DNA of 64,000 nucleotides from Haematobacter massiliensis (lineage in GTDB: Bacteria > Pseudomonadota > Alphaproteobacteria > Rhodobacterales > Rhodobacteraceae). Position numbers and translations under genes: made by a program. Below the pieces are notes generated by a model. That model saw only the letters and a list, made by a program, of their open reading frames with translations, searched no databases and was not told the DNA's origin. Every line of letters starts with the position of its first letter. The stretch's first letter is position 1. Positions 17,440 through 26,617 of this stretch are shown here, piece by piece. The stretch covers positions 1 through 64,000 of the forward strand of contig NZ_JGYG01000013.1 in the NCBI RefSeq assembly GCF_000740795.1. Direction: 5' to 3'.

Positions 17440-18469
17440 GGCAGCTTTGCTGCGGGCAAATGTCTCCGCACCTATCGCGGCCCTTCTCGTGGCACTGCGT
17501 CAGGCGGGAGTGACCCGTATCGCCGAAGGGCGGCCGCTGGCCCAAGAGGTTCGCTGGCGGATCGGCGGGCCGGCTGATCTGCTGGTGGAGGCGGAAAGCA
17601 GCACGGAGGTGGCGGCCTGTCTGCGGTTGGCGCGAGCGCATGGCGTACCGGTCTTCATTCTGGGCGACGGCTCCAACATGTTGATGGACAGCCACGGCTA
17701 CCGCGGCCTCGTGCTCAGGATCGGGCGGGCCATGTCCGCGCTGCACATCGAGGGGACGCGGGTCATCTGCGGCGGTGGCCTCTGGGTGCCACGCTTGGCC
17801 TTGGAACTGGCACGGCGCGGGCTCACGGGGCTTGAGCATGTGGCAGGCATTCCTGGAACGATCGGCGGGCTCGTGCTGATGAACGGCGGGAGCCAGCGCA
17901 AGGGCGTCGGCGCTCATGTCCGCCGCGTCACCGTGGTGACGCCGGAGGGAGATATCCGCAGTCTCACGCAGGAAGAGATGGCTTTTTCCTATCGCCATTC
18001 GGCGTTGCAGGGCCGTGGCTGTGCCATCACTGAAGTGGAGTTGGAACTGGAACCGGGAGATCCGGCGGCGATCCGGCGCGAGATGATCGACATCCTTGCC
18101 TCCCGCCGGCGGAAATTCCCGAAGAACCTGCCCAATTGCGGCTCTACCTTCCTGTCGAACCCCGCGATGTATGCGGTGGTCGGCCCGCCCGGCAAGGCCA
18201 TAGAGGAGGCGGGACTGAAGGGCATTGCCTTGGGCGGGGCTCAGGTCTCGCCGCTCCATGCGAATTTCATCGTCAACCGGGGCGGCGCTACATCGGACGA
18301 GGTTCTGGCCCTGATTGCCCATATCCGGCAGACTGTCCACGCCCGTACAGGCTACAGGATGGACTGCGAGGCGCGCTTCGTCAGCGCCGAGGGTGAGGAA
18401 CGCCCCGCGCATGATTTCACCGACGCAGGGCGGTTCGATATTGGCCTGCTGGGCCGGATCGCGCTCTGA
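17429..18469 (+). CDS. murB: MurB-like UDP-enolpyruvyl-GlcNAc reductase
   Basis: This FAD- and NADPH-dependent enzyme of 346 residues would reduce the MurA product to UDP-MurNAc. Signatures are RIGGPADLLVEA, the FAD-binding GDGSNML, GIPGTIGGLVLMNGG, the catalytic serine region NCGSTFLSNP, AGLKGIALGGAQVSPLHANFIVN and a C-terminal glutamate in MDCEARFV. I prefer the ATG at 17429 with GAGGA five bases upstream, over a GTG at 17417. It overlaps the end of murA by 11 bases, so the two are translationally coupled and probably inherited together. All catalytic elements are present, arguing that the pair is functional. Confidence 0.92.
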   Translation: MPPEAALLRANVSAPIAALLVALRQAGVTRIAEGRPLAQEVRWRIGGPADLLVEAESSTEVAACLRLARAHGVPVFILGDGSNMLMDSHGYRGLVLRIGRAMSALHIEGTRVICGGGLWVPRLALELARRGLTGLEHVAGIPGTIGGLVLMNGGSQRKGVGAHVRRVTVVTPEGDIRSLTQEEMAFSYRHSALQGRGCAITEVELELEPGDPAAIRREMIDILASRRRKFPKNLPNCGSTFLSNPAMYAVVGPPGKAIEEAGLKGIALGGAQVSPLHANFIVNRGGATSDEVLALIAHIRQTVHARTGYRMDCEARFVSAEGEERPAHDFTDAGRFDIGLLGRIAL

Positions 18470-18498
18470 CCACAGCTATCTGTCGAAGAGGGCATCCG

Positions 18499-19680
18499 CT
18501 AGGGATTGGACAGGGTGCGGCTTTTTCTGTGTCCGAGCAATAGGCCGGTCATCTGCTGTGCGACACGAACCGGCGTCTGTAGGACCGGGAATGCCTTCCT
18601 TAGCTGGTCCCAGATCAGGGTGGCGCCTCCGCAGAACACAAGGAAAGCCACCGTGAACGATGCCTTGCCCCAGAAGGGTAGCCAGTCGAGCGATGGCAGA
18701 ATCAGGAGAAGCGCATTCCCAATGAAGAAATAGGCCAGCGTCGCACCGCCGATCCGGGCCAGCGGCGTGACGACCCACTGGGGAGCGATAATGCAGATTG
18801 ATCGGGCGAGGAACAGAAGCCCGAGGGCGGAGAGCAGGCCATAGGCGTAATAGCCGATGTCATTATCCCCCCGCCATTGCGTGATGTCCGCGATCCGCAG
18901 CAGAACGCCATGCAACCCGAACCAGCCGAGTTTCGTGCCTAACAGCAGCAGGCTCAGGCCAGTGGCCATGCCGAGCCAGAGGCGGGCCGCATGCATCTCG
19001 GCCTTCTCTGTCAGCCGGGAAGGGCTGAAGAAAGCGGCACCCAGGGTCATGCCCATCACGACGAGTGTTAGACTGTGCAGGATACTCGGTCCCCATGAGG
19101 TTCCGATGCCGAACAGGAAGCCCGCGAAGTGGGCGAAAACGGGAGGAGCGGGCAAGTGGTCCAGCACAATCCAGTCTAGCAGCCAGATGCCTGCGACAAC
19201 CACCCAAGGCCCTAGGAGGCCCGTGCGCGCCCGGAGTTGGACAAGCAGGAGTGTAATCGGCAGCAGAAAGGTATAGATTTTGAAGATATTGGCATAAGGT
19301 GAGGGCGCCACCAGCAGCGTCGCCCGTATAGCCTGTCCTCCTCTCACATGGCCGAAGACCAAGGCGAGAACGACCAGCGCAACATAGCAGATGTAGCAGA
19401 TGATCGCGCGCGAAATCATGCCCTGCGCTGCCCTGTCCGGGTCGCTTCGGTAGCGTCTCAGGTAGACAATCTCTGCCATGACCCCGAACAGGATCATCAG
19501 GGCAGGCGTTGCGGTGCGGGTGATCGATTTCAGCCCCAGTATCACATCGCCACCCGAGAAGGCGTCCGACTTCAAGAAGAGAAGTGTGTGAGAAAAAAGC
19601 GCGAAGCTAACGGTGAGATAGCGAAATAGGTCGATGGAAGAGATGCGGGACACGGCCGGCTGCATTTTTCTCTCCTGCAC
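18499..19680 (-). CDS. OpgC-like membrane acyltransferase
   Basis: This 393-residue integral membrane protein has about ten hydrophobic segments and starts with RISSIDLFRYLTVSFALFSH, as in the OpgC/acyltransferase-3 group, which transfers acetyl or succinyl groups to periplasmic or lipid-linked glycans. The gene converges on murB with a 29-bp gap, in a region with somewhat lower GC than the flanking EPS genes. Acylation of the EPS repeat unit is the natural guess. The N-terminal motif and topology support the family; the acyl group cannot be predicted. Confidence 0.75.
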   Translation of the reverse strand: MQERKMQPAVSRISSIDLFRYLTVSFALFSHTLLFLKSDAFSGGDVILGLKSITRTATPALMILFGVMAEIVYLRRYRSDPDRAAQGMISRAIICYICYVALVVLALVFGHVRGGQAIRATLLVAPSPYANIFKIYTFLLPITLLLVQLRARTGLLGPWVVVAGIWLLDWIVLDHLPAPPVFAHFAGFLFGIGTSWGPSILHSLTLVVMGMTLGAAFFSPSRLTEKAEMHAARLWLGMATGLSLLLLGTKLGWFGLHGVLLRIADITQWRGDNDIGYYAYGLLSALGLLFLARSICIIAPQWVVTPLARIGGATLAYFFIGNALLLILPSLDWLPFWGKASFTVAFLVFCGGATLIWDQLRKAFPVLQTPVRVAQQMTGLLLGHRKSRTLSNP

Positions 19681-20453
19681 ACGAGGACTTCAGGATTCTG
19701 CGGGTGCGAAGAGATTCAAGCAAGCATAACCTTACCGAGTTGTGTTCTTCGTGGCATTCATCTCCACCGCGCACCCGATGTCGGCTGCGAGCTGCTGATG
19801 GCGGTGCGGATGCACAGCGGGCATCGGGCGAACATTAAGGAAAGCGTCTGCATTGCATGCTGGGTGATAGCGCCCAGGCTGTGGTGTCCACGGAGGAGTT
19901 TTGTCACTTGCTGACCGTGCCGGCGAAGTCGATCAAGCGCAGCCTCCACCGGCTGCTCTCGGAGGTCGAACTCAAGATGCTCTGGGAGGCGCTGCGCAAG
20001 CCTGTGGCTTGAATTTGGACGAACCGAGGGTCTGCGTTGGTGCCCGAAGGATCTTCGTTCAGTACGATATTTAACGATATTCGTTATAATATTCGGGCCG
20101 ATCTCCAGGGATCGGCTTCCTCCGAGGTCCGGTCCGATAATACCCCTGGATCCTGCCCCGTGTGATCGGTGGTTTGGCCTCCCCGCTGGTGTTGCTGCCC
20201 CAACCGGGGGCCGATCGCGCCCGTGGCATGTCGCCGGGGGGCCGAGACGCAGGCCTGAGCCGGGAGGCCTTTACAAGGCGCTGTCTCCGATCAGAAAACC
20301 CCACGCTCTTCACCCCTGCTGGGCGCGACGAAGGCGCTGATCCGCCTTGAGGCATCCGTCATCCCTGCGGACTGATACATCTTAATCTTTGCACTTGCTC
20401 GAATCGTCGGCCTCACGGCACCGTGAGGCGATTGGTTAATCGGAGGATTTGGG
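19681..20453. other. Long gap upstream of the second VPLPA-CTERM gene
   Basis: No secure gene is seen. An ATG at 19857 opens a 51-residue frame to 20012 (reading VVSTEEFCHLLTVPAKSIKR and ending LWEALRKPVA) that looks like the C-terminal fragment of a longer lost gene. A one-mismatch copy of the CTGCA-N-TGCAG motif is at 19848-19858. An AT-rich patch with repeated CGATAT is at 20066-20095. The last 60 bases are a plausible promoter region with a GGAGG ribosome-binding site before the next gene. Confidence 0.4.
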
Positions 20454-21116
20454 ATGAGAGCGTTTGCGCTGGCGGCTGCGGCTTGCCTGACGGTGGGGCA
20501 GGCTGATGCAGCGATTTACAAGTTCGACTTTGAGTGGACACAGCGTAGCTGGGACCCCAATATCAATGATGACACAGTGAATGGAGGGTATTTCCGTCGA
20601 TCTGGTGGTTCTCTAATTATAAACGAAGCCCTCTACCCTGGTCGCTCAATTGCGAACACTACACTCAGATTTACTGCGAACTATTGGCCGCAGGTGGCGG
20701 AAGTAAGTATAGCGGGATCCTCTACATACGACGCCTTTACAACCGATGATGATGGGCAGACCATTCTACATGAAATCGGACTTATCTTTTCAGGGGCTTG
20801 GCCTGTCGGATACCCTGTGACGATGCAAAACTCGATTGAGATATCGTTCGATAGCGTCGGGCAGATAGTATCTTTTTCTGGCTCTGAAGCTATCGGTGGA
20901 AGTGAAGATTACATATTTGGTGGGCCGGGCTGGAACCCGTTCTGGGATGAACTTTTTGAACAGGGATATGATGATATCAGCGAGCGAATACCCTCTACGG
21001 TCGTGCGATCAACCCTTGCCCCCGTCCCCCTTCCTGCTGCCGCCCCGCTGCTGCTGGCAGGGACGGCTGCGCTTTGGGCAGTCGGGCGCAGGCGCAAGGC
21101 GCGTCAGGGGGCGTAG
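20454..21116 (+). CDS. VPLPA-CTERM sorted surface protein 2
   Basis: This 220-residue protein has a signal peptide (MRAFALAAAACLTVGQADA), a beta-rich aromatic body and a C-terminal VPLPA, a hydrophobic helix (AAPLLLAGTAALWAV) and a basic tail (GRRRKARQGA), the full exosortase D signal. The body from about 20540 to 20990 is clearly lower in GC than the ends of the gene and the neighbours, suggesting transfer or rapid divergence between conserved sorting ends. Its 3' end overlaps the convergent 544-residue gene by 13 bases. Confidence 0.88.
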   Translation: MRAFALAAAACLTVGQADAAIYKFDFEWTQRSWDPNINDDTVNGGYFRRSGGSLIINEALYPGRSIANTTLRFTANYWPQVAEVSIAGSSTYDAFTTDDDGQTILHEIGLIFSGAWPVGYPVTMQNSIEISFDSVGQIVSFSGSEAIGGSEDYIFGGPGWNPFWDELFEQGYDDISERIPSTVVRSTLAPVPLPAAAPLLLAGTAALWAVGRRRKARQGA

Positions 21117-22738
21117 GGCAGCACCGCTTTCTCGTAGACCGGCAGATATAGCCCATCCTTGCTGACCTGCCCTATCACCGGGAGGCCGTATTTGAACAAC
21201 CCCTTCGGATATGCCTCCCACACGATCCCCTCGAAAACGGTTTGATCTCCGGCATCGTTCATCGCAGTCGCCCCCGGCTGCCCATTTCCCGGCCATTGCT
21301 GGAAGTAGCCCCCGGCGCTGTGATAGAGGCTCGGAGTGATGCGCACTTTGGTGCTGACCGGGAACGCCTTTCCCTCGGGGTGAACAATCGTGACTTCCCC
21401 ATCCGACAGGCTTGCCAAGAGATACGAACTCGTCGTCCCGCCGGCCACGTCTGTCCACATGAAACCCGAGATGTTCTTCGGATTGAGGGCCGATATATTC
21501 CCGCGGTTCGCCGCGACGACAGGCACGATGATCTCCGTTCGACGCGCATTGCCAAATCTGGCTTGTCCGAAATGAGGAATGCCCGGGCCGCGTCCGAGAG
21601 CGCTTGCCAGAGCCATGCCTGTTATCGGGGCCTGCAAGACAGCGCCATTCGTAACGTCCTGCCTCGGATGCGCTGTAAGGTTTCCGACCAAGCCTGCGGT
21701 GTCGCGCAAATCCATGCGCGTAAGAGCGAGGACACCCGTCACGCCCCCTTCAGCGGCGAATTGGATGGCTGACTGGATATATTGGTCTTTGGCAGGTTTT
21801 GAATTGACCGCCTGTTGGCCACGCGCGGGCGCATTTACCAGCCTATAGCCCGGTTGAATGATCTGGTCGAAGTGCATGAGTTGGCCGGGCGCCCCCCCTC
21901 GGAGGACGGAGGCCAGCGTCTGTGTGGCACTGCCCGCGTTGACGGCTTCGTTGAACAGCAGGACCGTGATGTCGTTTCCCGCTAGGTCGATCATCGTCTG
22001 AAGCTGGTCAATCTCGGCTTGCATTCGGAGGAGGTTCCTCGACCCGCCCCAGACGCCTCGCCCCGCCTCCGAGGCGTTGACGATGGCGTGGATGCCCGGA
22101 ACCATGCTGGCAAGCTGTTGGGCAAGGAGCATCTGACCGCAGTTCTGGAAGCTGTCGGGATTGGTCGTGCTGACGGGGGGCGTCCCCGACCCTGTAATTC
22201 CGTACCGGGCAGGAGCCTCATCAGACCCTCCGGCCAATGTGGATTTCCCTTCCCAGAAGGTGCAGTAGGCAACTTTTCCGATGTCGGGCAGGGGAGGCAT
22301 GGTGAACGCCGCGCCGTAGACGCTCGGATTGGGGCATTGGGTTCCGCGCGCCAGCGAGGACGGGCCAACCAGCAGATGCTTGAACCCGACAGCGCAGCGC
22401 CCGACGCTCCGCGCCACGATCTCCGGGCTGGCTGTCAGGCGGACCTCCCGCCAGCACCAATGCTTCGTGGCCGGGATCGACCGCCTGACGCTCCATGCCC
22501 CACCGGTGATCCTGCCTGCGCTTACCCAGCCGGTGACCGCCTCGCCTCCCGTACCGACAAGGCGGAACTCGACCGCCATCCCCTCCAAGGTGGCGTGAGC
22601 CGGGCCAGAGAAGGTCACAGCGCGTTCCAGCGCCTCGATCTCGTCCCCGCGCAGCCCATAGACCCAGCCGTCCATAGCGAAATTCGGCACGCCGTCCCGG
22701 ATCGAAGGGTATGGGTCATGGTCCAGCATGCCCGACAT
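21104..22738 (-). CDS. Large protein of unknown function in the EPS region
   Basis: This 544-residue protein has no signal peptide or membrane segment that I can see. I take the ATG at 22738 (reading MSGMLDHDPYPSIRDG) as the start; a longer frame reaches 22960 but its first 74 residues look noncoding. The N-terminal 120 residues appear beta-rich and end near a tryptophan-rich stretch. The middle has GQMLLAQQLASMVPGIHAIVN followed by a glycine-rich segment and VLLFNEAVNAGSA, which loosely resembles an SGNH-type esterase fold. The C-terminus is beta-rich. No catalytic motif is certain. It might be a polysaccharide-acting or phage-derived surface protein. Decayed insertion-sequence DNA lies upstream. 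Confidence 0.6.
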   Translation of the reverse strand: MSGMLDHDPYPSIRDGVPNFAMDGWVYGLRGDEIEALERAVTFSGPAHATLEGMAVEFRLVGTGGEAVTGWVSAGRITGGAWSVRRSIPATKHWCWREVRLTASPEIVARSVGRCAVGFKHLLVGPSSLARGTQCPNPSVYGAAFTMPPLPDIGKVAYCTFWEGKSTLAGGSDEAPARYGITGSGTPPVSTTNPDSFQNCGQMLLAQQLASMVPGIHAIVNASEAGRGVWGGSRNLLRMQAEIDQLQTMIDLAGNDITVLLFNEAVNAGSATQTLASVLRGGAPGQLMHFDQIIQPGYRLVNAPARGQQAVNSKPAKDQYIQSAIQFAAEGGVTGVLALTRMDLRDTAGLVGNLTAHPRQDVTNGAVLQAPITGMALASALGRGPGIPHFGQARFGNARRTEIIVPVVAANRGNISALNPKNISGFMWTDVAGGTTSSYLLASLSDGEVTIVHPEGKAFPVSTKVRITPSLYHSAGGYFQQWPGNGQPGATAMNDAGDQTVFEGIVWEAYPKGLFKYGLPVIGQVSKDGLYLPVYEKAVLPYAP

Positions 22739-23089
22739 AACTGCTCCCACTGTCGTATACCTAACGGGTTCCTCGTGTGGCGCACGCAAGCCGTAGCCCG
22801 ATCTCGCGATCAGAGAGGCGAGGAAGTGAGCCTGCTGCCCGCGAGCCTGGCAGCCCGAGGCCGATACCGAAATAGTGCCATGCTCAGGTTCCTTATGCAC
22901 GCAGCATTGGGCCAGGGACGATGTTACTCGTAGAATAGTCGCGGTTGCCCTCCCAGACATCGGTGTTTCCCTTCAACCCATTGTGGCAATACACGCCGCA
23001 GGTCACGCGAGATGGGACGATCCGGTTCCCGATAGGCCATCGGCCCCGGGGTCTTCCGAGAGGAGACCATTTCCACCGAGCGCGGGCTG

Positions 23090-23250
23090 AGCTCCCCCCG
23101 AAACAGTGACGGAGGCGCGATCGCGCTGAAAGCCGTGAAAGGCGAGCGCCCTGTGTCGGAGCTGGCGGCCGAATACGGCGTGCATCCGATGAGGATCCCC
23201 CGTGGAAGAAGGCGTTGCTCAATGGCGGTGGCTATCTGTGAGCGGGGCAG
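23090..23250 (+). pseudogene. Remnant of an IS3-type orfA transposase gene
   Basis: The frame reads AIALKAVKGERPVSELAAEYGVHP, which matches the N-terminal helix-turn-helix of IS3-family OrfA proteins. The next family motif, WKKALLNG, is in a different frame, so a frameshift has occurred around 23195-23210. No terminal inverted repeats or downstream orfB were found. Confidence 0.6.
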
Positions 23251-23439
23251 CAGGAAAGCCCGCAGCGGAGGAAACGGTCCCTGCATGCCAGGAGTGGAGA
23301 TCTGGCTGTCGCCAACGATTTTCTGTCACGACAGTGGATCGGCAAGTGAGGCGTGGCGGGACCGAACAGGACCCTCCCGTGCTGTCGATCGGGCGCAGGG
23401 AGGGACTCAGGCACCCGCCGCCCCGTTCCCGGACAGCCC

Positions 23440-23510
23440 TGTGGCGGCCAATTGGCTCCCGTCGAGAACATCTGGATGCAAAAATACCACGGCCCTGTCA
23501 CTCAGAACGA
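23440..23510 (+). pseudogene. Possible IS630-type transposase fragment
   Basis: A short frame reads QLAPVENIWMQKY, which resembles the conserved 'LNPVENIW' box near the C-terminus of IS630-family transposases. The surrounding sequence is out of frame. Too short to be sure. Confidence 0.35.
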
Positions 23511-24306
23511 TGTGCGGGGGTCAGAATTTTATGCGCCTCCGCCGTGAACCACAGAAGCGGCCAGCCAGCGCAGCACCGGTAAGAAGGCAACCCGTTTCGG
23601 CATCATTCTTGCGCCCTGCACCCGCCGGGGTCATCGCGGCCCGTAGGGATGGCGGGACGGAGGACTTTCAGAACACGATAAATCCCGGATACCCGCCCAT
23701 TTCGGCGATTCATGCGATCATTACGGGGTGTTCTCAGACGCCGCGTTGTCATTATTGCATCTCATTCGATAAGCGCAACTTATCGGTAATGATGGAGGAC
23801 AGTCTGGTCGTTTCATGTGGCGCGCGGAATCGCAAAATTCTGCGCCTACAGTATCCGATATCTCAGTAAACAGGCGTGTTGTTACAGATCACGGTGGCGG
23901 CGGGTGAATCCTCCATCGACCAGCGGTTCTGTGGTTGCCTCTTCTGGTCCATGCAGGCGGCAGGAGGTCGCCAGCCATCGGGCATTGGCCTGAAGGGCGG
24001 TCGGCCTGCTGGCTGCCACGAGCGGAACAGGCGGCAGCCATTTCTCCAAATGGCCAAGGACAGCCTCGGCCGTGGAATGCAGATGCATCACCTGTCGACA
24101 TCAGCCGTCATTGCGCCGCGCGCCATTGCCATGCCACTCACCGCTTCCTGAAGGCATGGCCCCCCGATGCCCTGCGGCCCGCCGCTCTGAACATGTGATC
24201 ACAGGGGGCGCGGGCGAAAGAATGTCAGGAAGCGGCTGACTGCTCCACAGAGTGGCCTTACCCCTGCTACACTGCCGGTCCATGCCCTTACATGAAGAGG
24301 CCGCAG

Positions 24307-25059
24307 ATGATCCGTTCCCGCTTCCCTGCCTGCGCCATGCTGGCCGCGGCTGTCTTGACCGGTTCCCTTTCCACCAGTCCCCTTTCCGCCGAGACCCTGC
24401 GTGGAACCGTCACCTATCGGGAGCGTATGGCCCTGCCGCCCGGAGCCGAAGTGGAGGTGAAGCTCGTCGATGTCTCCCGCGCCGATGCGCCGGCGACGGT
24501 TCTTGGCGAAACCACGCTGCAGTCCGACCATGCCGCGCCGTTTCCCTTCGCTCTGGATTATGACGCGGCCGCCATCGTGCCGAACCACAGCTATGCGTTG
24601 CAGGCACGCATCACGGCAGGGGGGCAGCTGCTTTTCATCACCACAGCCCATCATCCGGCCTTCGAGCACCCGGCAGGGCAGGCCGAAATCGTGGTGGAAC
24701 GCGTCGCCACCCCCGCCGCAAGCCCCGCGGGCCTCTGGCGGCTCGAAAGCCTCATGGGTCAGCCGGCGGAGGCGGGCGTCCAGTCGGTGATCGAGATTGC
24801 GGCAGATGGCACGTTGTCCGGCTCTGGCGGCTGCAACATGATCACCGGCAAGGCGAGGATAGAGGGGGAGCGGATCGATTTCGGCCGCGTCGCCAGCACG
24901 ATGATGGCCTGTCCGCCCATCGCGATGGGGCAGGAAATGGCGCTTTTCCAGGCGCTCGAAGCGGCGCGGCGCTGGCAGATAGATCCCACCGGTCAGGCCC
25001 TTATTCTCTTTGATGAGGCTGGGGGCGGGCTTGCGGCGTTCCGCAGCACCGAAAGGTGA
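24307..25059 (+). CDS. YbaY-META two-domain envelope protein
   Basis: This 250-residue secreted protein has a signal peptide ending near PLSA. Residues about 30-140 form a YbaY/YscW-like domain (LRGTVTYRERMALPPGAEVEVKL is the typical opening). Residues about 150-248 form a META/HslJ-like domain (LWRLESL, then GTLSGSGGCNMITGKARIEG and STMMACP). Both domains occur in envelope-stress or motility-related lipoproteins, but there is no lipobox cysteine here. The ATG at 24307 has an AGAGG site; an ATG at 24292 would add five residues. Link to EPS is not evident. Confidence 0.8.
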   Translation: MIRSRFPACAMLAAAVLTGSLSTSPLSAETLRGTVTYRERMALPPGAEVEVKLVDVSRADAPATVLGETTLQSDHAAPFPFALDYDAAAIVPNHSYALQARITAGGQLLFITTAHHPAFEHPAGQAEIVVERVATPAASPAGLWRLESLMGQPAEAGVQSVIEIAADGTLSGSGGCNMITGKARIEGERIDFGRVASTMMACPPIAMGQEMALFQALEAARRWQIDPTGQALILFDEAGGGLAAFRSTER

Positions 25060-25166
25060 GCGGAACGCCGGAAATATCCCGGAAAGCCGCACCGGGCGGC
25101 GATGGCGGAAAAGCCCCCGTCGTCCGCCTGCTTGCCCGGGATCGGCACACAGGCGGCAAAGCAAAA

Positions 25167-25187
25167 GGGCACGCGAATGGCGTGCCC
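25167..25187 (-). terminator. Hairpin terminator of the small exported protein gene
   Basis: An 8-bp perfect stem (GGGCACGC / GCGTGCCC) with a 5-base loop is followed, on the minus strand, by TTTT. It lies just past the end of the minus-strand gene. Confidence 0.7.
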
Positions 25188-25215
25188 TGTGCGAGTGGTG
25201 CAGTGATCCGGGGGA

Positions 25216-25485
25216 TCAGTCGTCAACGTAATCCGGTACGATCAGCGCGGTAGGGGTGTTGGCACCGCGGGTGACCATCGCATCATGGCTGAGGATCAGG
25301 TTGATCCGCTCATGGTCATTGTTGCGTTTCGCATTGTCGAGCTGGACCAGCTCGTTCAGGCTGAATTCCGTGGGGTTCACACCGAGTTGCTGGGCAAGCT
25401 GGGCTTTGCCGGGATTGACGCCCTGCGCCATGACGGGAGCGGCAAGACCCAGAAGAGCAACGGCGAGCATGGATTTGGCAAACAT
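25216..25485 (-). CDS. Small exported protein of unknown function
   Basis: This 89-residue protein has a clear signal peptide (MFAKSMLAVALLGLAAPVMA, cleaved before QG) and a small polar mature part of about 70 residues (NPGKAQLAQQLGVNP, LVQLDNAKR). The ATG at 25485 is chosen because AAGGA lies eight bases upstream; ATGs at 25494 and 25548 are alternatives. It has its own terminator and AT-rich upstream DNA, suggesting a single-gene unit. No family is recognised with certainty. Confidence 0.7.
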   Translation of the reverse strand: MFAKSMLAVALLGLAAPVMAQGVNPGKAQLAQQLGVNPTEFSLNELVQLDNAKRNNDHERINLILSHDAMVTRGANTPTALIVPDYVDD

Positions 25486-25776
25486 CTCTTTCATCCTTCG
25501 TTTGGACCGTCTTGCAGTTTCACTCTTGCGGTCCACCGATCTTTCCATCGGCTACGGCACTGATATAGGCTCAAACATAAAAGTAGATAAGTACCGTAAT
25601 CACACATGATATGTGCACCAACGCACATACATTTTCCGATAGTCACGATTGACTTTGCCGCATCTCCCTTGCTGTGATCACAGAAAGTATGGCTGGAAGA
25701 AAACGGAAATCCGTCAATGGTCCATGCCCGCGCCCTGACGGCGCCTGATGGCCCCTACAGTGCCGATCCCGATATC

Positions 25777-26508
25777 TCAGCGCTTCCGGGCGGCGACGAG
25801 CAGGATCATCGGCCGCTCCCGCTCCACCGCAAGTTCCGGCATGGCGGTGACCTGTGCCCTGGTCGGAGCGAATTCGTCCAGCCGCAGCAGATCGAAACCG
25901 CCCGCGATCAGCGTGTTGAGCGTCGTGGCGAGCTTACGGTGCTGCTTGACCACTCCGGGTGCGAACCAGTCGGTGCGCCGCTCCCCCTCATCGGCATAGC
26001 CGTTGACGGGCCAGGTCGGGCGGCCGTCCTCATCCTCCGTCCAGCGGGGATGCGCCGCGGCCATGTAGACCGGATGTTCGATGGTGAAGACCAGGCTGCC
26101 CCCCGGCACCAGCGCCCGATGGATCATCTCGGCCAGCCGGGAGAAGTCGACGATGTAATGGAAGGTGAGCGCGCTGTAGACCAGATCGAAGGCACTCGCG
26201 GGCAGGGTGAGCTCTTCCAGATCAGCGATGCGGTACTCTATGGCCGGATCATCGGTTCTGGCCCGCGCCTGTGCGATCATGTTCTCCGACAGATCATACC
26301 CCAGAACCGAGGCGGCGCCCCCGGCCCGGAACCAGCGGGAGGCCCAGCCGAAGCCACAGCCCAGATCAGCCACGCGCGCGCCCCTCACATCCGGCAGCAG
26401 GGCGCGGATGGCGTCCCATTCCGGCGCGCCTGCCAGCCCCAGAACCTGGCGCGGAAGCTGGCTGTAGCCGGCAAAGAAATCGGGGGTGTCGTAGATGTTC
26501 TGGGCCAT
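25777..26508 (-). CDS. SAM-dependent methyltransferase
   Basis: This 243-residue class I methyltransferase has motif I VADLGCGFGWASRWF, the acidic loop LGYDLSENMI, motif II IADLEELTLPASAFDLVYSA and post-motif region LVPGGSLVFTIEHP. The ATG at 26508 follows a GAGGG site; an ATG at 26520 and a longer frame are possible. The substrate is unknown, most likely a small molecule. It stands alone between a terminator and the AT-rich gap upstream of the small exported gene. Confidence 0.85.
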   Translation of the reverse strand: MAQNIYDTPDFFAGYSQLPRQVLGLAGAPEWDAIRALLPDVRGARVADLGCGFGWASRWFRAGGAASVLGYDLSENMIAQARARTDDPAIEYRIADLEELTLPASAFDLVYSALTFHYIVDFSRLAEMIHRALVPGGSLVFTIEHPVYMAAAHPRWTEDEDGRPTWPVNGYADEGERRTDWFAPGVVKQHRKLATTLNTLIAGGFDLLRLDEFAPTRAQVTAMPELAVERERPMILLVAARKR

Positions 26509-26572
26509 GGTTTCCCTCATGCCGGGGGCCGACCATGCCCGACCTCTGCCTGAAAGGAGAAGCCCCAAATGA

Positions 26573-26600
26573 AAAAGCCCCGCGCGAAGGCGGGGCTTTT
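26573..26600 (-). terminator. Strong hairpin terminator after the Nramp-like gene
   Basis: A perfect 11-bp stem (AAAAGCCCCGC / GCGGGGCTTTT) with a 6-base loop and flanking T-run lies 18 bp past the stop codon. The symmetry would also serve plus-strand transcripts. Confidence 0.85.
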
Positions 26601-26617
26601 CCGGTTTTCAGGGCAGC

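Larger units (their letters stand above)
22739..24306. other. Decayed mobile-element region
   Basis: No intact gene is seen in nearly 1.6 kb. Two transposase remnants are recognisable in broken frames (about 23090-23250 and 23440-23510), and the rest is unassignable. GC content and frame structure are irregular, as in decayed insertion DNA. Confidence 0.55.

Noticed and set aside
19857-20012. 51-residue plus-strand frame as a real gene or toxin
   Set aside because: It is protein-like (SIKRSLHRLLSEVELKMLW) but has no ribosome-binding site and no partner gene, so it is treated as a possible remnant only.
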